Assembly (NCBI GenBank): GCA_964036195.1
Contig: OZ038452.1
Coordinates: forward strand, 23,695,785-23,759,784
From: Sphaerolaimus hirsutus
Lineage: Eukaryota > Nematoda > Chromadorea > Monhysterida > Sphaerolaimidae
Length of the DNA: 64,000 nt
Reading direction: 5' to 3'
Shown: positions 12,052 through 24,330 of the stretch, in pieces
Numbering within the stretch: the stretch's first letter is position 1
Layout of the letters: the number at the start of each line of letters is the position of its first letter
Position numbers and translations under genes: made by a program
Notes under the pieces: model-generated
Told to the model about the DNA's origin: nothing
The model's input: only the letters and a program-made list of their open reading frames with translations
Database searches by the model: none

Positions 12052-13502
12052 TCGCCCCAGCGATCGGTACATAAACGGGTGCACAAATACGAAACGGATT
12101 CTTGACTTTTCTTTTTGGGAGAGTTGGACAGGTGCCAATAGAAAGGAACATGGAACAGAACATGTTTATTTCCTTCACATTCAGGATGTATTACAAAAAA
12201 GAAGCGAGATTGCTGGCAAGATAATGGCCAAGGGCAATTTTTTCGGACCCACATCGATACTGCTGCGAGGTCAAAAATTCAGTGGTTGAAAAACGCCAAA
12301 GTGCCGCCGCAAGCAACTGGCGTTAACCCCGGAAGTAGACAAGAAAACAGAGTTGTTAAAAGTACTCAACTTTTTCAATACAAACAAACATGATGTATTT
12401 TTATTTTACTCACCATTGAGTACAGAAAACGTAAAGTAATTTTTTTACTTTCACACTATATAAAAGGTGAGTAAAATACCTTTTGGAGGGAGTGGCGTAA
12501 AAGCAGGTATTTTTTCTCACAGAAAAAAGGTGACTACTGTTTCAATTTTACTTTGGAAAGTCAGTTTACTCAGTAATCGAGTATATGTAGTTTGGATTAA
12601 ACGTAAAATGTTTTGATAACTATGGAAAACAGCGCCATGGAGTTGGCGCCAGCAATATTTCTGTCACTACATGATTTTCGGCTTGATTCACGCTTCAAAC
12701 ACATCGGTTTTTGATGATGCAAAAATTGAAAACGTACGAGAACATTCATCTCTTACATATAAATAATCCATCGCGCTTTTAGTTACTACGTTTTATTCAT
12801 GTCGAAATTTAAAATATCCCAAAATTCTGATCAAAAACAAAGCCGCCGTCATTGTAAAATTAACAGTGCCGCCGCGCACCTAAAAACCCGTCCAAATGTG
12901 CAACAATCAATATTATGTATTTAGGTTTTCAAATTTTAAGTTGTCATAATACTAGCATATACCCAAGTTGAATGGCTAAATTTCCCCACTAATCTCGGAA
13001 TGTTGCCATGCATTTTATTGTATTTCCATATAGAGCCGTTGTACAGCGGCGAGCAAATCCATGGAATTTACTTTTTACAAAACTGACCATTCGCTGGTAG
13101 TACCAACATGAACCTTTGAAATCTGTTGACTTTTTTCGAATTTTTTTCCCGTTATTGGAATATTCCCATTCAAGCGAGCAGACCCAACGATCTAAACATT
13201 AGGAACACAAAACATTGTATTTAATGTACACGTTCACAAAGCATTTTGTTGTGAAAACTAGGTAATGATTTTCATACACACGTGCTCAGTCATTTTTCAA
13301 CCCCCTCCATTACCAAATCTGCTCACACTCGTGATTTATTATGCAGTATTGCAACCCATGCAATGTTTATAAATACCTATTACTGGTACTGTCAACCTTT
13401 TTATTTATTCAATCAACTGCAGTAAACACTAAAGGGATACCGCGCAAAACAGTATTGTATTTAAATATTGAAAACTAAATCCCACCAGGAAAACCCCATA
13501 AA
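12052..13502. other. Divergent intergenic region between PPA1 and the FTP-domain gene
   Basis: About 1.45 kb separating two divergent start codons, so it should hold both promoters. No TATA box, initiator or CpG-rich block stands out. A degenerate repeat rich in cgtaaagta/gagtaaa motifs occupies about 12340-12600; relatives occur at 4.7, 25.3, 34.2 and 56.3-56.9 kb. Confidence 0.5.
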
Positions 13503-14936
13503 ATGTGGCTGAATTCAATTTTATTATTAATTGGAATTTTGCAGTTTCTAATTTTACCAGCTATGAGTGCTACAGTGTGGAATATTGATCGAGCTACACC
13601 TGAGCAAAAGGATTATATAGAGGAACTTGTTGAAGCCTCACTGGGTGGTGATGAAAGTCCACACAATGATAGTCTGGATTCTGTAAAAGAGCAAAGGCGT
13701 TATGGCGATGTCATTCGATTTTCACAGTGAGGCTTTCATTCATTCATTCATTTGTTCAGACATTTACATTTACATTTACATTTTTCTAATTTCAGATACT
13801 ATTCAGATATTGAAGTTTTTGGCTACGAAATAATCCAAAGATGGGGATCAGATTATGGTGGCAAATTCCTGAGTGGTTTGAAAGATGTTTTGGGAGAACT
13901 GGATGCTTCCAATTTTGACCCTAAAACAAAAAAAGCTGAGGTAAATTTTTTTTGCAAAAAATCCTGGAACTTGTCACTAAAAACACCTCTTCAATTTCAT
14001 TCTAGACAATTGAGGCACTCAGAGCAGAATATGCAGTAAAGGACAAGGTGGAACCATCTGCATACACAGTCACCACTGCGGAGGCCAAAACACTGATATT
14101 TGCTGGCTTGAATGCCCAAAAAATACCAAGGGTGTCATACTACTATCAATTTGACTTTATGTCACCAGAGTCAGTACACAGACCAGTGGCTGTGATTGAT
14201 GCTGAAAATGGTGCTGTGCTTTTGGAATATGACAATTTGCAAACTGGTGAGATGGAGGGGTACTACAGATTTTGACCCTCTAAATTGAGACCCCTTTGGA
14301 TAGATAGCAAATTGCTCCTCCAGAGTGATAGCTGAAATTTTTTTCAGGGGGGGGGGGTGCAGGGGTTCAATATGTAGGCTTTTTCAAGGTGTACAAGCAG
14401 AAAAGGGAAAATCACTAAAAATGGTTGAAAAATAAATCAAAAATGGCTAAAAAATGTATATAAGCCCATAGTACCAAATAGCTGTAAATAGGCAATAAGA
14501 CACATGAACAGTGGGCAAAAATTCGCGACTTTATAAAAAATTGGGGTAAAATTCTTTAAAAATCACTCCGCATAGCTGGGCTGGGCGATTTTGGGTAGTA
14601 ACCTCCAACGCCCATGGGAGACCCCAGGTGAGGTATATTAGTGTCTGTGTCTGGAGTCTCACTGCAGTTGAAAGTTTCAAGCTTGTTGTTGTTTTTTTCC
14701 CCAAAAAACAAGCTGCTATATGCAAAATATCTGTAGTCCTGTGCAAAGTATTTGTAAAAAAGTGCTAGCATCCGAATGATGCGTGAATAAAATGCTTAAA
14801 ATGCTTATCTAAGTATATTTTACTCAATCCCAACAGCAGCTACTTTGCTCAAGAATTCCCATTGTTTCCAGGCATGGGAGGAGGGATCGCTGGGGGGATC
14901 TTACCAGAAGAAAACAAGCCATCAGGACCAGTATGA
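13503..14936 (+). CDS. Secreted protein with an M4-peptidase-type FTP propeptide domain (4 exons recognised)
   Basis: Exons 13503-13726, 13796-13940, 14006-14246 and 14872-14936, all with GT-AG junctions in phase; the last may instead end at 14930 with donor gtatga. The protein starts with a signal peptide (MWLNSILLLIGILQFLILP, likely cleavage after AMSA). It then shows an FTP-like fold signature: a VIRFSQYYSDIEVFGYE block (the 'RYQQ...VPVYG' region), a long central segment, and RPVAVIDAENGAVLLEYDNL, the 'fVDA.tGevl' element of thermolysin-type propeptides. FTP domains normally inhibit or chaperone an attached M4 metalloprotease. No HExxH catalytic domain was found before 17.3 kb. If the TGA at 14934 is used, the product is a 224-aa orphan propeptide; otherwise further exons were missed or lost. 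A family 1 MITE lies just beyond exon 4. Domain call fairly good, end of gene uncertain. Confidence 0.72.
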
Positions 14937-14951
14937 TTCAGTGGATGCATA

Positions 14952-15385
14952 CAGGGACGTATCCAGGATTTTTGAGCGGGGGGGGCTGCTTGTTTACGGA
15001 GGCCGGCGAGGGGGGGGGCTCAGCCCCCCCCCCTAAAATTTTAGCTACATAGTGGCGGAATGGCGCCATGGCGCTGGCGCCATTAGTAGGCGCCACGCCA
15101 TGGCGCCATTGGCGTTGGCGTCAGCGCCATGGAATGCTGTATATGTATGTAAATATAGATACAAAACAGCAAAAAAAACACAACATTGAGTGTATTTATA
15201 ATGATTTGTGGCCACATGGAGCAAATCCGATGATAATACCTTGTCTGGTGAAGAATGCGCGCTCGCGCGAAAAAATTTTTTACGCTGACGTTGAAAAAGT
15301 CGCATTTTCCGGTCACTTTTTGGTCTCGCCCCGGGAGGGGGGGGGCTGCAGCCCCCCCCGCCCCCCCCCCCTGGATACGGCCCTG
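14952..15385 (+). mobile_element. hAT-like MITE, family 1, copy c
   Basis: Ends CAGGGACGTATCCAGG and CCTGGATACGGCCCTG. A perfect 8-bp duplication, gatgcata, lies at 14944-14951 and 15386-15393. It sits 16 bp 3' of the stop codon of the FTP-domain model. The interior again carries gcgccatggcgcc blocks and G/C runs. Confidence 0.87.
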
Positions 15386-15612
15386 GATGCATATCACATA
15401 AATATTTCTCTGTTCAAGAATTGTTTTGTGTCCAATCTGGCACATTCCAATTTTTGAACGCCTAAAACCATCACAGTTTCCGAATCTAATTTCCAGTGTC
15501 AAAAATAGATTTCTAAATTGTTGTTCACTTTTGTCTAAAGTGTGAAAACCATCAGTGCCTCATGACTAGATTATTAGGATGGTATAGATAATTTCGCCCA
15601 TTCCTATAAATT

Positions 15613-15690
15613 ATATATATATATATATATAATAAATATATATATTATAAATGTATATATAAATATTATAAATATATATATATATATATA
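15613..15690. repeat. AT dinucleotide-rich microsatellite
   Basis: Alternating tatata tracts interrupted by aataaa and aaatat. No gene is seen in 15394-16030. Confidence 0.85.
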
Positions 15691-16046
15691 CCCCACCACC
15701 GAAAACTACTGGATGCGTCCTTTTTATGAGGATATAGCCAAAACGATTTTTGAAGTGTGTATTTACACATTTACGTAATGAACAGTGTAAAAATAACAGT
15801 ATCATGCACTTTTTGCTCATCAATATAATTGACCTTGGGATTGTGATACGAGAAAAAGATTGTTCACATTTGTAAACACGTTTTCAGCGCAACAGTTTCG
15901 ACTCGAGACGTTTTTGCAAGCGTTTATAAAAAAGTTCTGAGATAAAATGGAAAAACGACATTACTCACAAAATGAAAATGCTTTATAAGACGTGGAAAAA
16001 GCTTTATATGGAAAAAGCAGAAAACTATGTTCAAACGGGGAAAGCT

Positions 16047-16600
16047 CAGAATCCAAACAGCGCATAATCCAAACAGCATAATCCAAACAAAAATGAGGCA
16101 AAATCCAAACGAAAATGAGGCATAATCCAAACACTTTTTTGTGCCCCAAACTGCAGCATAATCCAAACAGAAATGAGGCAAAATCCAAACAAAAATAAGG
16201 CATAATCCAAACACTCACTTTGCCTGTTATCATGCATTCATGTATTTACATATGATGTTTCCATTTTGACACCACTGCACTGAAATTGCAATAATGGCAA
16301 AAACTATCCATTGGTTGGTCGGTAACTTCAAAGCTACAAATCAAGTCATTTTCCCATTAAATCTGCCCCTAAAATGTCAGGTGGTGTTCACTTCTTTGAG
16401 GGAGTGCTTGGACAAGTGTTTGGATTATGCCTCATTTTTGTTTGGATTTTGCCTCATTTCTGTTTGGATTATGCTGCAGTTTGGGGCACAAAAAAGTGTT
16501 TGGATTATGCCTCATTTTCGTTTGGATTATGCTTCATTTTTGTTTGGATTATGCTGTTTGGATTATGCGCTGTTTGGATTTTGATGCAGACTCTGTTCAA
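16047..16600. repeat. Foldback whose arms are short tandem repeats
   Basis: The left arm (about 16047-16218) repeats aatccaaacaaaaatgaggc-type units. The right arm (about 16415-16582) carries the same units in inverse order and complement (tgcctcatttttgtttggat). One unit in each arm is interrupted by the same gtgccccaaactgcagca sequence. The array keeps all frames open, giving false ORFs rich in LDYASFLFG. Confidence 0.85.
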
Positions 16601-16611
16601 ACTAATTGAGT

Positions 16612-16919
16612 TACCGTATTATCTCGAATTACCCCCATGGGGATTTATTATTTCGTCAGCAAAATTTGAGGGGGGTTTATTCGAGGGGGGTTTTACATAC
16701 ACAAAAATGGTAGTAAATGTGACCAAACGGGATATGTCTAAATATACAAATTAGTTTATGTATAGCTTAGATGCAAATTGCACGTAAATTGCATCATGTA
16801 CGTAGCATAGATGACGTACCTCATTCCAGACGAGGGGTATTTCGAGGGTTTTTTTTTCCTCAGTCCGAAAAGACCTGGGGGTATTTTGAGGGGGGGGGGG
16901 TAATTCGAGGTAATACGGC
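16612..16919. mobile_element. TACCGTAT-type MITE
   Basis: Starts taccgtattatctcgaatta and ends aattcgaggtaatacgg. The subterminal regions carry C runs on the left and G runs on the right. It directly abuts the foldback at 16047-16600. Confidence 0.75.
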
Positions 16920-17354
16920 AACTAACTTAACAGCAAAATTAACAAACATTGAAAAAATCAAACGACCGCGTCAGTTTTCGAGCATATTTAGCGTCACGTA
17001 AATATTTATCTTAGTAGCTATGAATCGATAAAAATGCTTTTTTCAGAAAAATTAGAAATCACGGAGTCAACCGTACGCTATGATATTCCGATCTAAAAAT
17101 CTGCCGGATTTATGATATCCTGTATTTCAAATATTTCAAGAATTCTATATTCCATATATGATTTCATGTAAAAAAATTCCTCATAAATTAAAAGTAGTCT
17201 AAATGAATATATCTTACCATGATATCGTTCCAAGCCTGGTGCCAGTTTCGCAAATGGACAAGTGACAAGAAAACCTTGGAACCCCAAACCCCGGATTGGA
17301 ACGTAGGGCGCCTTACGTTCTAATAAACTCTGCCCCCATCACCCCCCAATGCAA

Positions 17355-20300
17355 TCAGTGATGGAAGAGTCTGATGCCGGTGTGCACCAGGACAAGCTTG
17401 TGCTCGTTGCACGCGCGCACGATGCTGTCGTCGTTGGCGCTGCCCCCAGGCGACGCGATGCACGACACGCCAAACTGGAATGGGTGCAGGGGGTGTGGTT
17501 TGTTTTTGAAGTGAGGGCACCCAGGTGCCAGTCCCAAGTCCTGTAAAGTAAAGTGTAGCACCTGCTAGTACCCGGAAACCTTTGGCGTCATTTCACCAGG
17601 TAAATACTTCTATCCCCATCACTAACAATCTATCAATAATCAATCCACGAATTAAATATCAGCCCATAATTATCACGAACACAACAGTATACTCGGCGTA
17701 CCGCAAAGTATGCGCAGAATCCTATGGGTTATGGTAGGTTTCCATACTAGTGTGATATCTGCTGTGCCAACCAAGTTACGTTGCAAGTAGGGCATTAAAA
17801 ATAATTTCATGGAAATCGAAAAACGGAAAGCTAAAAATTTTGTATGTGAAAACCGAAAACATAAAGTTGACATGAACACTAGACTCGAGTGCCTCACCTT
17901 GACAGCGCAGTCGATATTGTCTCGGAATGGGAAGAACGCGTCGGAGCTGAGTACCACCTCGTGCAGTTTGTGCAGCCAGTCGCGCTTTTCCGCCTGTGAC
18001 GAAACGAAATTTCTTGAAAATCGTGACATCGTCCAACTAGGTTAGCATCAACTTTCCACCCCAGTATACCCACCCCACTGACCAGACTCAACTTCTCCAC
18101 CGACTGCACAAAGACCCCCTCAGCCAACTGCGGCCCCTGGTCATCCTGCTCCACCTGCTCGGACAGGAGCGCGTCGATGGCGTTCGCCCTGTCGGCGCGC
18201 TTCACGCCGGACACGAACTGGGCGGACAACACGCGCGGGTGTTGACGGAACCACCTGGGGGGTGATTGGGGTGTTGGGGGGGGGGTTGGGTTGACGGTTG
18301 AGTTGACGGACTGTGCTATTTGGCTAGGTGGACTGCGGTTTGCGTTTGTTGTTAGATACTTTTGACGATTCTGTGCAACGAAGGAGTGGAGCTAGGACAT
18401 TTAGCTAGACAGGGTCGGGTTCGCGTTTATATCGAAAATTCGGCATTTTATTCTGACACATCGATCGAATATCATGCAACAAACTGTTGAATTATAAATT
18501 TTGCATCGAAATCGATAATTGTTTTCGAAAATATCGAATATCGATGTAGAAAAGTCACGACCGTGTTTAACAAAACAGAACAATTAATGTATGTTGCAAG
18601 CACTATACGCGGCACACGGCTTCGAACTTCCAAAACCAACAGTAGACAAAAACAGTATATTAATGTACACACGCCGACGTAGGCTCATCCCACATCTAAA
18701 CCCATTACACATCTAAATATACTTTGTCCCTCAAATAGACTGTATTTAATTAAGGGAATTTCAAAAAAGTCATGATGACACAAGGTAATAAATCTAATAT
18801 AACATGTTAGAGTGTTTGAAGGCAATTTGACAACACATGTGTTGACACATGACAGTTGACAACTATTGAGTGCAGTCAGTGTTATTGAGTACAACTTTGA
18901 CCTGCGAAATCACCGAGTCATTGAAAGTGGCTCTTATTGTAGCACTTTTTCATCATCAACATTTTTTTGCATCCATTATCCACCAAAAATGCAAGGTATA
19001 CGCATCAAATATGACAGGCATCCAATTTATGAACCGGGATATGGGATGCGTTTAGATGTGGGATGGCACAGAGCCCACACGCCTAGTGATGAAAAAGCGC
19101 CGTGGCGCTTTTCCAACTTAGAGCGTCAAGCGTCAATGGCGCCCAGCGCCAGGGACGTATCCAGGATTTTTGAGCGGGGGGGGGCGGCTTGTTTACGGAG
19201 GCTGGCGAACGGGGGGGGGGGGGCTCAGCCCCCCCCCCCCTAAAATTTTACCCACAGAATGGCGGAATGAGACCATGGCGCTGGCGCCATTAGTAGGCGC
19301 CACGACATGGCGCCATTGGCGCTGGCGCCATTAGTAAGCGCCACGCCATGGCGCCATTGGCGTTGGCGCCAGCGCCATGGAACGTTGTATATGTATGTGA
19401 ATACAAAAACAGCAAAAAGCACACCATTGAGTGTATTTATAACAATATAAGGCGACATGAAGCAAATCTGATGATAATACCTTATGTGGGGTAAAAAATG
19501 CGCGCTGGCGCGCAAATTTTTTTACGCTGACGTTGAAAAAATCGCATTTTCCGGTCACTTTTTGGTCTCGCCCCGGGAAGGGGAGGGGGCTGCAGCCCCC
19601 CCCCGCCCCCCCTGGATACGGCCCTGCCCAGCGCCATGGTGCTTTTAGCTCTTACTAGCGCCATGCGCTTTGTTTCTGGCGCCATACAATAATAGCGGCA
19701 AGCGCCAAAAGCGCCTTGGCGCTTTTACACGACTACAAACGCCACACACAGACGTGCCCCAGTGCGCGAACAGACAACAAACCATCTCTCTGGGGTGCGG
19801 AATGCCCAACAGCACCCGCGCAGGCCCAAACGACTTTGGCGATTTTTTTTGTTTTGTTTTTTGTTGCAATTTTTATAAAATACAAGCGGAAGATTGTGGA
19901 AGCGGGAATACTATCCTAGTAATTAGGGTGGTTTAGACTATGACATGTCCAGCGGACGTTTTTTTAGTTGTCTACTTAATATTAGTGATCACATACAATG
20001 TGTTAAGTGACCAAGGGGTCTTCAAACGGGACACTCATTTACCTATACCTATTTACGTATTTATACTCGGTATGTGCAGAATCCTATTTACCGGTACCAT
20101 AATTTAAAGAATAAAATCTTGTGATAAATTTCGCAATTAATTATCATCAAAAAACTGCATACTTTTTGGTTCATTATTCAGATGGGTTATGGTCTATTGG
20201 TCACTTTTTGGTTCATTATTCTATACTAAGTGTGATGTCTACCAAGTATATGCATAAGTACGCTTTTTGCGCATAAATATTTCTACAACCCGATAAAGCT

Positions 20301-23300
20301 TATTACCATAATCTACATAATTATACAAATGTATGACCATCGCCCAAACCACCCAAATCTACCGTAACCCACCAATTAGCGGCCTTGTTTCCCGCCAGTC
20401 TGGTGCAATGTATCCTACTCTGCTGCCCCGCCCCCACGCCAACAAGTTGTCCATTTTTCGCGTAGCACACCGAATTTGATTGCGTGTATTTGAGGGAAAT
20501 CGTCGCCACTACTAGGTCGCGGCGGTTTTCAGGTGAGAGCTGAAAATGTGAAATGTTATTTTTTGAGAAAATTTAATGGCTGTGCTGTTTAAAAAAGTGA
20601 GGTTTAATAAACAGTTAAAAATAAAAGTTATTTTAGAGAGCAGTTTGAACAAAAAAATTTGTTTAAAAAAATATCACAGCATTCCTTGCTATTCAATAAC
20701 TCAACAAATATTTTTTATGACCACAAAAGATATACCTAAATATCAGTGCACAAATTATCAATTATTTAACTGTCCTTCTATTTTTTTCGCCTACATCAGG
20801 TGACTTTGGACAATACACTTATGCAAATAGTTTATGCAGTTTTCAAATCGAAGAAAAACATGCCACCGGCTCACATTGGTATTATTACTGACAACATTGG
20901 TGAAAGACTCCTCTGTGATGCGCACGTCATTTCTGCGCTGTTTCAGTTTCATGCCGAATATCACGCGCTCCTCATCTGGGGGCGGGTCGAAATCGGGATC
21001 CATCTGAGATTTTTTTGCACTTTCGCAGATTGTTTTGATGATTTAATCGGGTCAGAGAAGGCTGTCAGAAAACCCTTACATCTATTTTAATTTTAAATTA
21101 TTTTTATTTTTATGACATATTTTGTATTGTGATTCTTTTACAAGAATTTAAAAAAGCATTGCTGTGCTGACCGTGGTGGTTTCATATAATGGAGAATACA
21201 GAGATTTGATATTTAGAATTTTTTTGCATATTCATCCATGATTATTTATCATGTTACTTAGATCATTTCATACAAAAAAGTTAATATACAATGTGTTTCA
21301 TAAATTCTTTGAAGGTTTATTGAGAATATTTATGTCAAAAGGTCAATTATGTTGTATTTAGGTTTATGAAGACAAAATTAGGCTCGTTCAATTCGCCATA
21401 ATTTTCTGGACAATTAAATATATATATTTACATAGTTTACTTGAAGTTTGAGAAAGTCAATTCCTATAAAATGTAAATGCTTAGTTGGCAGTATTTAGGT
21501 AAATACATTTTAGTTTACCGTTTGCCTCTGTTCAGAAGTATCATTAAGGTACAGCCCAGCGTGCAAGATATTTAGTCAAATTTGTCCCCTGTTCACATAA
21601 AGTATTTCACATATTTCATATATAGAATTTGACGCTGAATTCAATTATGGTATTCATTAAGTCCATTTAATTCATCTGACTATTTCATTACCTTATTATT
21701 TGATTACCATTAATTATATAATTACATTACATTACCCTTGATTAAGTCCCCACTTTTCCCAATCATCAATTCTACGTTACAGGAAGTGATTATTTGAGTT
21801 TTCCATATGTTTACCTTGCTCATATTATGTAGGATCATTTACACTGCTATTTGTAGTTTCCATTGCTACCAAATTAGTTTCCAATTTGCATCAACATCCA
21901 CTTTTGACTACTTGAATAGATTAGCAGAAAGTGCTAGTTTGCCGATTTCTTCACCCCACAAAATTTATGGTTTCCTCCATCCCAATTTGTACTTGGTATT
22001 TATGTACCGTAAATGTAGAAATGTGAGCGCCCTATGCAAGCCAGCTGTCTTAGTAAATCGTACCGCATTTCATTCATTATAATTGTAAGATTTCTGTCAA
22101 TAGTATTTATATTGATACAATTTTCCGTGTTTCTACAACTTTTGGACTTTTATTCACTCTCTAACTTTGATATTCTGACACTTCGAAATAACTAGATAGA
22201 ATTATCCCCACATCGGATACTGGGAATAGAAACTAAAGTAGAAAGCTTGCCTGAATCAACTGTGAAAATTCTGTATTATAATTGCGCTGTTTCTGATCGA
22301 CAATAAAGTACCTGAAACAACCTTGAAATCCCCTCTTTTCACACACCACTACAAAACTAATAAAATCGGCTGTCGACAAGTGAACGTTTTGGCTCCAACG
22401 GAAAATTCAACCACTACAAAGACCGTCGCTCATTACGGTCTTGAAGTTGCCAAAACCGGTGGCAAAGGTTGCTGAATGCGGTGGCTTCATCACAATTGCA
22501 ATGTAAGGGCGGGGAGCCACCGAATACCGCTTTTTTCTAGCCCCTGCTATTTTTTTAAAGTATTATTTTTACCTTCTAAAATCCGAAAAAAAATTCTAGG
22601 AAAACTCAATCAACTTCACTATCAATCTTTCCAAACCAAATCCCAGCCCAAACTCAATACCCACCCAACCCAAAAATCTCACCCTCAAAACGACATAATT
22701 GCGATTTTTCTTCTTGCACAAAACCTCGAGCGCCTTGTCGTCATAATCTGGCGCCACAATTCCGTCGGAAACTTCGCGCGCGATCAATCTGGTGCAAGTC
22801 CCGGACCCTGTAAAATGCCCTGTAAAATGTAAAATGTCACGCAAGTGTCAAAAGTCATGTAAAATGCCCTGCAAAATGGCAACCGACTTGTCATTTTGCA
22901 CAGCATTTTACATGACTTTTGACACTTTGCATGGCATTTGGCATTTTAGAGAGCATTTCACAGGGTTCGGGATTGCCACCTGGCCGTGGATTCGTCGCAG
23001 CGGTGAGAAAGGGCGATAAAATCACCGAAGGAAGACAGTCGGTCGGCTCCTGAAAGTATGAATGTTATTGAATTCTTGTTACACCGCAAATCGCCATATG
23101 ACATCATCGCAAGTGAATGAGTGACAAGGAAAGAGGTACGTGATAAGTATTGTGATTAATGGTAAGTCAAGTGCTTAGTGATAAAAAGCGACAAGTCAAT
23201 TCCAAGTGACAATCATTTTGATTTAGAAATTTACATGTCACCACTTGGTAACTTTACTTATTATTTACATGTTTGCCTTCACCATGAAGACTTTTCACAA

Positions 23301-24330
23301 CCCAAAAATACACGCACCTCTAGCCCTGGCATAGGCCACAGCCAAGGGGCTCAATTTGTCACCATCCAACAAATCTTCAACCAAATAAGCCTTGGCTTCA
23401 TCCACTGTCAGCGGCACGGAAATTGCCGCGCCGGCGGGCGACACGTGTTTGAATGAAGCCGCCGCTGGCACGTTGCCAAAGGCGGTGCTCAGCTCCTTCA
23501 CCAGCTGCCACCCGTTCAGGGCGTCCAGCTGGGGGTTTTTTTGGGGGTGGGAATTTTTGGAAGAAATTTTCTGATCGATTTTCCGTTTGAATTGTACCGT
23601 TTCAAGTAGTAATTGTATGAATATAACTAGGAATTTAATTAATTGAGCAATGGAGCCGATATGTAATAATTATTAGTGAAAATCTTGAGAAGATAATTTC
23701 ATTCTAATACACACTATATACCATTCACACTCGCTGCAAGTGGATGTAGTCGTTTTCTCCACCCGGAAAACAGGGGGTTATTTCTCAAGGGAAGTAAATA
23801 TCCAAAAATTTACGGCCGGACAATCCTCCATCTTTTAATCTAGGTTTCCACTTTACAAACACGAAATCCACTCACCAAATTAATGTAACCCGGACTTCCA
23901 TTCTTTATTTCCACGGGTATATCAGTCCCGGGCACGTTGGCCTGCACGCTGGCGGGCTTCTGGGGGCAGTCCCAGACCCTGTGAAATGCCTTGGAAAATG
24001 TCAAATGTCATGCAAAGTGTCAAAAGTCATGTAAAATGGCCAGACAAATGTCGTACAAAGTGTTAAAAGTCATGTGAAATTTTCTGCAAAATGGAAACCG
24101 AGTTTGACACGTGCATGACACTTGACATTTTGCAGGGCATTTTACATAACTTTTGACACTTTGCATGACACTTGACATTTCACATGGCATTTTACAGGTT
24201 CCGGGAGTGGCACCTGGTGCGGGTTGGTGCCGTATCGCAGATCCACGTGGCGCTTGTGCGGCTCCGGCGCCAGCTTAGAGCGCATCCATTCGGATATCGA
24301 CCCGTCGTACGTGGCTGTTTTTTCAAGTGC
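17355..24330 (-). CDS. ATIC: ATIC exons 6-15: AICAR transformylase domain
   Basis: Codes for residues 183-608. Landmarks: RYGTNPHQ (end of exon 6), [33 protein letters not shown] with the catalytic Lys-His pair, [58 protein letters not shown] with the conserved Asn, [28 protein letters not shown] and the C-terminal RLFHH that shapes the active site in the human enzyme. All catalytic residues I can place are intact. Exon 7 joins [12 protein letters not shown] to NPHQ across an introner, and exon 10 joins [11 protein letters not shown] to DEST across another. Introns 10 (21004-22682) and 12 (18255-20372) hold repeats and AT-rich DNA only. Confidence 0.96.

Noticed and set aside
15924-16754. Several overlapping ORFs rich in LDYASFLFG-like repeats on both strands.
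   Set aside because: They are produced by the tandem unit of the foldback; a repeat length compatible with open frames is not evidence of coding.
14937-17300. Search for an M4 catalytic exon (HExxH) downstream of the FTP-domain exons.
   Set aside because: No plus-strand segment with HExxH or the downstream Glu motif was found; only repeats and AT-rich sequence.
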